Assembly: GCA_029218545.1 (NCBI GenBank)
Contig: JAQXRN010000200.1
Span: forward strand, 1-52,671
Origin: Bacillota bacterium
Lineage (GTDB): Bacteria > Bacillota > Clostridia > Peptostreptococcales > Anaerovoracaceae
Direction of reading: 5' to 3'
Length of the DNA: 52,671 bases
Part shown: piece after piece, positions 44,401-50,248 of the stretch
Numbering within the stretch: the first letter of the stretch is position 1
Layout of the letters: the number at the start of each line of letters is the position of its first letter
Notes under the pieces: generated by a model
The model's database searches: none
What the model was told of the DNA's origin: nothing
What the model saw: the letters and a program-made list of their open reading frames with translations, nothing else
Position numbers and translations under genes: made by a program

Positions 44401-46197
44401 ATGGACGGGAAATCCCCCTTCGTTTTAGAAATGGAGAATCTTATGACATCTGCTAATCTTGACAGGATTGTGTCAGGTTCCATTCCGATGCCTGTTTGCA
44501 TTATAAATAAAAATGGCAAGATAACAATGGCTAACGATAAAATAGGCGAAGTGTTTATTTATGATGCGATTATTGATGCGGATTTTTTTGCATTGACAGG
44601 AATAAAGACGGCGGAACTATATGAATCTGCAGAAACAAACACATATCACCTCATCAAAAGAAATGATAGGGTTTTTAAGTTAATATGCCAGATAACGCCT
44701 GAAGATGAGGAAGGTCACTTAACTATTCTTTTCAGCGATGTAACAGGCTTTGAAGAACTAAAAGAAAAGTATAACAATGAGAGAATATGCATAGGCAAAA
44801 TTCAGATAGACAACTATGATGAGCTGATTTCAAATATACCTCTTGATATCAGAGGTGAAGTGACCAATCAGATCGATAAGGCAGTTAGAAATTGGGCAGA
44901 GAAATTAAACGGATCCATCAACAGGTTAGGTGATGACAAGTATGTATTCTCTTTCCAACAGGTATATCTGGAGAAAATAATTGCACTAAAATTTGAAATA
45001 TTAGATGAAGTTAGAAATATAGAGACAGGTGCAGACTTCCCTGTCAGCTTAAGCATTGGCGTAGGAGCACTTGGCAAGAGTCCGATGCAAACCGAGTCTT
45101 ATGCGGATGCGGCCCTTGATCTGGCATTAGGTCGAGGCGGAGACCAAGCTGTAATTAAAAAGGGCTCACAGATAGAATACTTCGGAGGAAAGCTTCAGAC
45201 TGTTGAAAAAAGAAATAAAGGAAAATCAAGAATAGTAGGTCATGCTCTAAAGCAGCTTATAGATCAGTCTAAAAAAATATTCATCATGGGTCACGTAAAC
45301 CCTGATATGGATTGCTTCGGTGCGACTTTGGGCGTTATGCGTCTGTGTGCTCTTAGAGAAAAAGAACCATATATTATTATCGACAACTATAAAGAAGCAC
45401 TGAGCACAATTTATAAAGAAGCAAAAGACAGTGATGAATACAGGTTCATTAACAGTGAAAAAGCCATATCTTTAGCAGATAAGGACAGCCTTGTTATAGT
45501 GCTCGATACCCACAGAAGAAGCATAGTTCAATGTCCGGAGCTAATAAACATTTGTGAAAAAATAGTAATAATAGACCATCACAGAAGAGTAGAAGATTTC
45601 ATTGAAAATCCAACGCTGGCATACATGGAATCATACGCATCTTCAACATCCGAGCTTGTTGCAGAAATACTGCAGTACATGACTTCGAAGAAGTCGTTAA
45701 TCAAGCTTGAGGCCGAAGCTCTGCTGGCAGGAATGACTGTTGATACTAATGGTTTTACGGTAAAAACAGGGGTTAGAACTTTTGAAGCCGCAGCATGGTT
45801 AAGAAGACAGGGCGCCGATCCTACTGAAGTAAAAAGGTTTTTCCAGGAGGACAAGGACAGCTTTATAATAAAGACAAAAGCTCTTGCTGATGCAGTTTTC
45901 CATGAAGGTGGAATAGTAACATCAATATGCACAACAAAGCATGCCGATGAGCAGGTAATTTGTGCACAGGTTGCAGATGAGCTGTTGACTGTAAAGGGTA
46001 TAAAGGCCAGCTTTGTTACAGGAAAAAATGCTGAGGGGCTTACGGTAATAAGCGCAAGATCCCTTGGAGAAGTTAATGTACAGGTTATTATGGAAAAATT
46101 TAATGGCGGAGGACATCTGACCACAGCAGCTGCGCAGGTTGATATTTCGCCGGAAGAAGCTATAGAAAAAATATTAGAATATATGGAGGAAGAATAA
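44401..46197 (+). CDS. GdpP-like c-di-AMP phosphodiesterase without membrane segments
   Basis: 598 residues. PAS-like part (about 20-115: PMPVCIINKNGKITMAND), degenerate GGDEF domain (about 120-270; RLGDDKYVF where active cyclases have GGDEF), DHH domain with GHVNPDMDCFGATLG (about 295), IIDHHRR (about 390), VDTNGF, and DHHA1 with GGGHLTTAAAQ (about 569). GdpP hydrolyses c-di-AMP to pApA. Usual GdpP proteins have two N-terminal transmembrane helices; none is present, and an in-frame TAG at 44377 excludes a longer start. ATG 44443 has a better-placed GGAG and may be the true start. It precedes rplI-dnaB as in other Firmicutes. Confidence 0.88.
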   Translation: MDGKSPFVLEMENLMTSANLDRIVSGSIPMPVCIINKNGKITMANDKIGEVFIYDAIIDADFFALTGIKTAELYESAETNTYHLIKRNDRVFKLICQITPEDEEGHLTILFSDVTGFEELKEKYNNERICIGKIQIDNYDELISNIPLDIRGEVTNQIDKAVRNWAEKLNGSINRLGDDKYVFSFQQVYLEKIIALKFEILDEVRNIETGADFPVSLSIGVGALGKSPMQTESYADAALDLALGRGGDQAVIKKGSQIEYFGGKLQTVEKRNKGKSRIVGHALKQLIDQSKKIFIMGHVNPDMDCFGATLGVMRLCALREKEPYIIIDNYKEALSTIYKEAKDSDEYRFINSEKAISLADKDSLVIVLDTHRRSIVQCPELINICEKIVIIDHHRRVEDFIENPTLAYMESYASSTSELVAEILQYMTSKKSLIKLEAEALLAGMTVDTNGFTVKTGVRTFEAAAWLRRQGADPTEVKRFFQEDKDSFIIKTKALADAVFHEGGIVTSICTTKHADEQVICAQVADELLTVKGIKASFVTGKNAEGLTVISARSLGEVNVQVIMEKFNGGGHLTTAAAQVDISPEEAIEKILEYMEEE

Positions 46198-46640
46198 TGC
46201 TTGTTATTTTAAATAAAGACGTAAAAGGAACAGGAAAAGCAGGAGATGTAGTAAAGGTTAATGATGGATTTGCAAGAAATATGCTTATACCAAAGGGTCT
46301 TGCGACAGAAGCAACTGCAGGTAATGTAAGACAGCTGGAAAAGAAAAAGGCCATTGAAGCCGAAAAGAAGGCAGAAGAAAAGGCCGCAGCAGTACAGCTG
46401 GCTGAAAAGATAAAAACTATTGCTGTTGTAATTAAGACAAAAGCTGGAGATAATGGTAAGATCTTTGGTTCCATTACTTCAAAAGATATTGCTGAAGAAC
46501 TGAAAAAGCAGCACAGTATCGATGTAGACAAAAAGAAGATTCAGCTAAGTTCCCCAATTAAAAATACTGGTGAAATTTCAGTTGAAATCAAGCTGTATTC
46601 TGAAGTAACTGCTACTTTAAAAGTAGTTGTTGAAGCATAA
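46197..46640 (+). CDS. rplI: 50S ribosomal protein L9
   Basis: 147 residues, normal length. N-terminal domain MLVILNKDVKGTGKAGDVVKVNDGFARN (first part diagnostic), a long charged connecting helix (about 45-80) and the C-terminal rRNA-binding domain from about 82 (GKIFGSITSKDI). The ATG overlaps the stop of the upstream phosphodiesterase gene. Confidence 0.97.
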   Translation: MLVILNKDVKGTGKAGDVVKVNDGFARNMLIPKGLATEATAGNVRQLEKKKAIEAEKKAEEKAAAVQLAEKIKTIAVVIKTKAGDNGKIFGSITSKDIAEELKKQHSIDVDKKKIQLSSPIKNTGEISVEIKLYSEVTATLKVVVEA

Positions 46641-46691
46641 GTTACACTAAATGGTATAAAACATATCAATAGAAGCTAAAGGAGGAAAAAA

Positions 46692-48107
46692 ATGGAAAGA
46701 ATACCTCCACATAATCTGGAAGCAGAGAGATCCACTTTAGGGGCTGCAATGCTAAGCAAGGATGCTCTTATGGACGTTTCGGAAGAAGTAAAACCAGAAG
46801 ATTTTTATAGTGAAAGCAACAAAGAAATCTTCGAAGCCATTATGGAGCTTTATCGCAACAATTCTGCGGTAGATATGCTTACTGTATGTGAAGAATTGAA
46901 TAAGAAGAAGGCTTTAGATATGGTAGGTGGAAGAGCATATATTGCAACTCTGACATCCGAGGTTCCTTCCACTGCAAACGCAGGCGAGTATGCAAAGATA
47001 GTTGCTGAAAAAGCAATGATTAGAAAACTGATATCTGCCACAGAGGAGCTTTCCGCAAGAGGCTATGAGGATAAGATTGCGGCTTCGGATTTGATTAATC
47101 AGGCAGAAGGCGACATATTCAGAATTGCCCAGCAGAGACAGAAGAATGACTATACAAAGATTCAGGATGTTCTCATGAAGAATCTGAAGATTCTCGATGA
47201 AGCACAGAAAAACGGTGGAAACGTAGTTGGATTACCGACAGGCTTTAAAACCCTTGACGAAAAAACGTCAGGGCTTCATAAATCTGATCTAATAATTCTT
47301 GCAGCAAGACCGGGTATGGGTAAAACTGCATTTGCATTAAACATTGCTCAGCAGAGTGCAATAAAAGCAGATGCTTCTGTATTGATTTTCAGCCTTGAAA
47401 TGTCTAAGGAACAGCTTGGACAGAGACTTATTGCCATGCAGGCAAGAGTTGAATCAGAAAAACTGAAAAAAGGTGATCTGGACAGAAAAGACTGGGACAG
47501 AATCAATGTTGCTCTAAATGAGTTAAACGGAACAAAGATTGTAATAGATGACTCTCCGGGCATTTCAATAATGGAGATGCGAAACAAATGCAGAAGATTA
47601 AAAGCAGAACAGGGGCTTGACCTCATTGTCGTAGACTATCTGCAGCTTATGACATATGATGGAAGGGCAGATTCCAGACAGCAGGAGATAAGTGCATTGT
47701 CAAGAAACTTAAAATTACTGGCGAGAGAAATGGATTGTCCGGTAATAGTCTTGTCTCAGCTTTCCAGAGCACCGGAGTTAAGACAGGATAAGCGTCCTAT
47801 GCTTTCTGACCTGAGAGAATCCGGCGCTATTGAGCAAGACGCGGATATTGTTATGTTTGTTTATCGTGAGAATTACTATATTCAAAATGAGGAGCCGAAA
47901 CAAAAAGCCGGCGAAAGCCCCGAGCATCTTCAGGCTCGCATGGAAGAATGGGAAAACCGCAAACGCGCCACCGCCAACCTTGCTGAAATCATCATCGGCA
48001 AACAGCGTCACGGCCCGACCGGTACGGTTCAGCTTTTCTGGAACGGTGACTTTGCCCAATTCGGGAATTTGGCTAAAGATGAATACTTACCTGACCAAAT
48101 CGGCTAA
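46692..48107 (+). CDS. dnaB: Replicative DNA helicase, apparent clostridial-proteobacterial hybrid
   Basis: 471 residues. Hexameric helicase of the replication fork. N-terminal domain (about 1-105, PPHNLEAERSTLGAAM), linker, RecA-like domain with RPGMGKTAFALN (Walker A, about 206-217) and VVDYLQLM (Walker B, about 313-320). AAAGGAGG precedes the start. Up to RPMLSDLRESGAI (about residue 375) the protein and its AGA codons are clostridial. The rest has CGC/CGT arginines, a ~35-residue insert after YRENYY (EEPKQKAGESPEHLQARMEE) and NLAEIIIGKQRHGPTGTVQL, all as in proteobacterial DnaB. The frame is intact across the change. Probably two genomes joined in assembly. Confidence 0.9.
   Translation: MERIPPHNLEAERSTLGAAMLSKDALMDVSEEVKPEDFYSESNKEIFEAIMELYRNNSAVDMLTVCEELNKKKALDMVGGRAYIATLTSEVPSTANAGEYAKIVAEKAMIRKLISATEELSARGYEDKIAASDLINQAEGDIFRIAQQRQKNDYTKIQDVLMKNLKILDEAQKNGGNVVGLPTGFKTLDEKTSGLHKSDLIILAARPGMGKTAFALNIAQQSAIKADASVLIFSLEMSKEQLGQRLIAMQARVESEKLKKGDLDRKDWDRINVALNELNGTKIVIDDSPGISIMEMRNKCRRLKAEQGLDLIVVDYLQLMTYDGRADSRQQEISALSRNLKLLAREMDCPVIVLSQLSRAPELRQDKRPMLSDLRESGAIEQDADIVMFVYRENYYIQNEEPKQKAGESPEHLQARMEEWENRKRATANLAEIIIGKQRHGPTGTVQLFWNGDFAQFGNLAKDEYLPDQIG
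47813..47870. other. Composition and taxonomic junction inside dnaB
   Basis: The last AGA arginine codon of dnaB is at about 47,813; from 47,862 onward all arginines are CGT or CGC, and every downstream gene keeps that usage and a higher GC content. The stretch between encodes ESGAIEQDADIVMF, conserved across bacterial DnaB, so a shared short sequence could bridge two genomes. The exact point cannot be fixed by eye. Confidence 0.8.
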
Positions 48108-48225
48108 ATTCGCTATTAAATATCTGATGATGGCCGTCAGCTTTTGCGCTTTAAGCTTGTTTGCTGGCTTGATGCTGTCTGCCTCACTCATTTGCAATCT
48201 GATTATCGACCGGAAAAAAATATGA
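48079..48225 (+). CDS. Possible 48-residue membrane peptide
   Basis: Frame from ATG 48079, overlapping the last codons of dnaB in another frame, to TGA 48225. It ends MMAVSFCALSLFAGLMLSAS (a convincing transmembrane segment) then a basic tail LIIDRKKI. Its TGA overlaps the ATG of the next gene by four bases (ATGA), a pattern of translational coupling. A start at the internal Met-Met would leave about 32 residues. No family recognised; could be chance. Confidence 0.4.
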   Translation: MNTYLTKSAKFAIKYLMMAVSFCALSLFAGLMLSASLICNLIIDRKKI

Positions 48226-48602
48226 CTAAAAAACTGAGCGACTACAAGCCCGAAGAATGGGAAGCCGTCTGCAACCGCTGCGGCAAATGCTGCCTGATAA
48301 AACTTCAGGACGATGATACGGAAGAAATATATTATACCGACGTCGTCTGCCGTTATTTTGACGAACAAAGCTGTACCTGCACCCGTTATGACGAACGCTG
48401 TAAGCTGGTGCCGGAATGTCTGAAACTGACGCCCGAAAATCTGGATAAAATCGACTGGATGCCTCAGACCTGCGCCTATCGCGCGCTGCTTAACGGTCAG
48501 CCCAAACCGCCGCGCAATCCCATTACCGGCCGTTGCGTTTCCGAGCTTGATGTTTCCGAGGAAGAATTGGAAGACCATATTGTCGACTGGGAAGATTTAT
48601 AA
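48222..48602 (+). CDS. UPF0260/YcgN-family cysteine-cluster protein
   Basis: 126 residues from ATG 48222; the open frame extends back to 48144 but that part is unlike the family. CNRCGKCC (Cys 17, 20, 23, 24) is the CxxCxxCC cluster; further cysteines follow in VVCRYFDEQSCTCTRY, CKLVPEC and TCAYRAL. The pattern suggests a metal or Fe-S site; no activity is established for the family. YcgN-like proteins are typical of proteobacteria. It ends VDWEDL, shared with the second copy at 48857. Starts about 115 bases after dnaB. Confidence 0.82.
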   Translation: MTKKLSDYKPEEWEAVCNRCGKCCLIKLQDDDTEEIYYTDVVCRYFDEQSCTCTRYDERCKLVPECLKLTPENLDKIDWMPQTCAYRALLNGQPKPPRNPITGRCVSELDVSEEELEDHIVDWEDL

Positions 48603-48824
48603 TCTGTAGCGCGTAGAAACCGTCATCTCAAACCCCTGACCGCCACGCTCATTTTGACAGCTGCCGCATTCATTGACTGCGTTTTCTGACTGACTTTCGC
48701 CCTCTTCTCCCGACAAAATAGCCTTTTGCATTTGCCGTAACTGCTCTTTTTTTGCCTCACAGCAGGCACAACCCGAACCGGCTATCGGCGCCCTGATTAA
48801 TAAATTTGCCAACCAGCCGAACAT
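48597..48824 (-). CDS. Small cysteine-rich protein, unrecognised
   Basis: 75 residues on the opposite strand, converging with and overlapping the end of the YcgN-type gene by 6 bases. A strong AAAGGGGG lies 5 bases before the ATG, which supports it being real. The N-terminus MFGWLANLLIRAPIAG is hydrophobic, then GCACCEAKKEQL and later ECGSCQNERGG give two cysteine pairs. I do not recognise a family; a small metal-binding or membrane-associated protein is a guess. It diverges from the second YcgN-type gene across a perfect palindrome. Confidence 0.6.
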   Translation of the reverse strand: MFGWLANLLIRAPIAGSGCACCEAKKEQLRQMQKAILSGEEGESQSENAVNECGSCQNERGGQGFEMTVSTRYRL

Positions 48825-48853
48825 TTTTCCCCCTTTTAAATAATCCTTGATAA

Positions 48854-48873
48854 TTTATGATTATAATCATAAA
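48854..48873. promoter_or_regulatory. 20-bp perfect palindrome in a divergent promoter region
   Basis: TTTATGATTATAATCATAAA. It contains TATAAT on both strands, so it may provide back-to-back -10 elements, an operator, or both. It lies 30 bases before the Cys-rich gene and over the first possible ATG of the second YcgN-type gene. Confidence 0.6.
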
Positions 48874-49417
48874 CATGATGAAAAACAACAACGATTCGCA
48901 CAAAATCATGACAGAGTCAGACAACAACCATTTCGTCGATGAATACGACCCGCAAAGCCGTTTTGACAACATAACGGACATTGAGCCTGAATTTTGGAAA
49001 CACAAAAAACTGGAACAGATGAACAAGCGGGAATGGGAGCTTTTATGCGACGGCTGCGGCAAATGCTGCCTGAACAAACTTGAAATCAAGGGAAAAATCA
49101 GGTTCACCAACACTTACTGCCGTTTTCTGAATCCCTGCAGCTGTTTATGCCGGATTTACGAGCATCGCTTTGCACAGGTACCCGACTGTCGTGATATTGA
49201 TTTGGCCGCCGTCAGGGAACAGCCGCACTGGCTGCCGAAAACCTGCGCCTACTGGCTGCTGGACAACGGTTTTGACTTGCCCGAATGGCACCCTCTGGTG
49301 ACAGGACGTGCCGACAGCGTACATCGCGCCGGACAATCCCTGCAAAATCGCCGCACGATAAGTGAAACAGGAATAGAGGACTATGAAAATTACATTGTTG
49401 ACTGGGAAGACTTATAA
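48857..49417 (+). CDS. Second UPF0260/YcgN-like cysteine-cluster protein
   Basis: 186 residues if it starts at 48857; ATG 48875, 48878 or 48908 are more likely because the first codon lies in the palindrome and transcription would begin near 48875. No clear ribosome site helps. CDGCGKCC (64, 67, 70, 71 in the longest form), TYCRFLNPCSCLC, VPDC and TCAYWLL repeat the cysteine layout of the gene at 48222, and the C-terminus EDYENYIVDWEDL is nearly the same. A ~55-residue acidic N-terminal extension is specific to this copy. It overlaps the metallopeptidase gene by 35 bases. Confidence 0.8.
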   Translation: MIIIINMMKNNNDSHKIMTESDNNHFVDEYDPQSRFDNITDIEPEFWKHKKLEQMNKREWELLCDGCGKCCLNKLEIKGKIRFTNTYCRFLNPCSCLCRIYEHRFAQVPDCRDIDLAAVREQPHWLPKTCAYWLLDNGFDLPEWHPLVTGRADSVHRAGQSLQNRRTISETGIEDYENYIVDWEDL

Positions 49418-50093
49418 TATCCAAGAGGCGTTTGATTTCCCGCTCAAAGTAATCCGGTCTTCCCGCGCCAAACGCCTGACTTTGAGAATCGACAACAAGG
49501 AACGCCTTCCCGTTTTATCTCTGCCGCCGCGCTGCACGCAAAAACAGGCGGTTGCGTTTGTCAACCTGCATCATGACTGGATAATCGACAGCTTAAGCAA
49601 ATTACCGCAGACAAAAAAATTCTGTTCAGGCCAGAGTATCAGCCTGTTTGGCAAACCGGTCACCATCTGTCACGCGCCGGAAAAACGCTGCGGCGCCCGT
49701 CAGGAGGAAGGAATATTATATGTTTCCGGCAGCAGCGAATTTACGCACCGCCGAGTAAAAGATTTTATAAAAAAAGAGGCTCAGGCTCAATTTTACAAAT
49801 TATCGCGGCAACTGGCCAAAAAAATCGGCTGTCAGGTAAACGATGTCGTGATTAAAGATACCAAATCGCGCTGGGGAAGCTGCTCGTCGTTAAATAACAT
49901 CAACTACAACTGGCGTCTGGCTTTAGCACCGCAATCCGTTATCAATTATATTGTCGCGCACGAAGTATCCCATTTGGCGCATCAGAATCATTCCGCCGCT
50001 TTCTGGCAATGCGTTGCCAACCTGTGTCCTGATTATGAAATCGGACAAAACTGGCTCAGAGAACACGGCAAAGAACTGTATGTTTTTGAATAA
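49383..50093 (+). CDS. YgjP-like (DUF45) M48-related metallopeptidase
   Basis: 236 residues. The conserved C-terminal block is present: VVIKDTKSRWGSCSS, NYNWRLALAPQSVINYIVAHE, and HEVSH (His193, Glu194, His197) followed by HQNHSAAFW, giving the zinc-binding HExxH plus downstream residues. LTLRIDNK near the N-terminus is also typical. Substrate unknown; the family is widespread. The start overlaps the end of the second YcgN-like gene by 35 bases in another frame. Confidence 0.86.
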   Translation: MKITLLTGKTYNIQEAFDFPLKVIRSSRAKRLTLRIDNKERLPVLSLPPRCTQKQAVAFVNLHHDWIIDSLSKLPQTKKFCSGQSISLFGKPVTICHAPEKRCGARQEEGILYVSGSSEFTHRRVKDFIKKEAQAQFYKLSRQLAKKIGCQVNDVVIKDTKSRWGSCSSLNNINYNWRLALAPQSVINYIVAHEVSHLAHQNHSAAFWQCVANLCPDYEIGQNWLREHGKELYVFE

Positions 50094-50100
50094 AACTCTT

Positions 50101-50129
50101 TTGACAGCTTTATAGTCAAAATTTATAGA
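50101..50129 (+). promoter_or_regulatory. Promoter candidate for the large terminal gene
   Basis: TTGACA (50101-50106), 17 bp, TATAGA (50124-50129). About 120 bases of leader follow before the ATG at 50249. A second -10-like TGTTATAAA lies near 50,147. Confidence 0.5.
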
Positions 50130-50248
50130 CAAAATAACGGAAATGTGTTATAAATTAATTATTAACCAATGGGAATTATATTAAACTCACGAGGGTTTGT
50201 GCAAACTGCAATATGACAAAATTGCAAAAAGATTAGAGGGCTATTCCG

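Noticed and set aside
45579-46124. Leftward 181-codon frame opposite the GdpP-like gene
   Set aside because: Shadow of the DHH/DHHA1 coding region; no ribosome site and no recognisable protein features.
46692-48107. Intein or frameshift in dnaB
   Set aside because: The length is normal and continuous; the odd part is a replaced C-terminus, not an insertion with splicing motifs.
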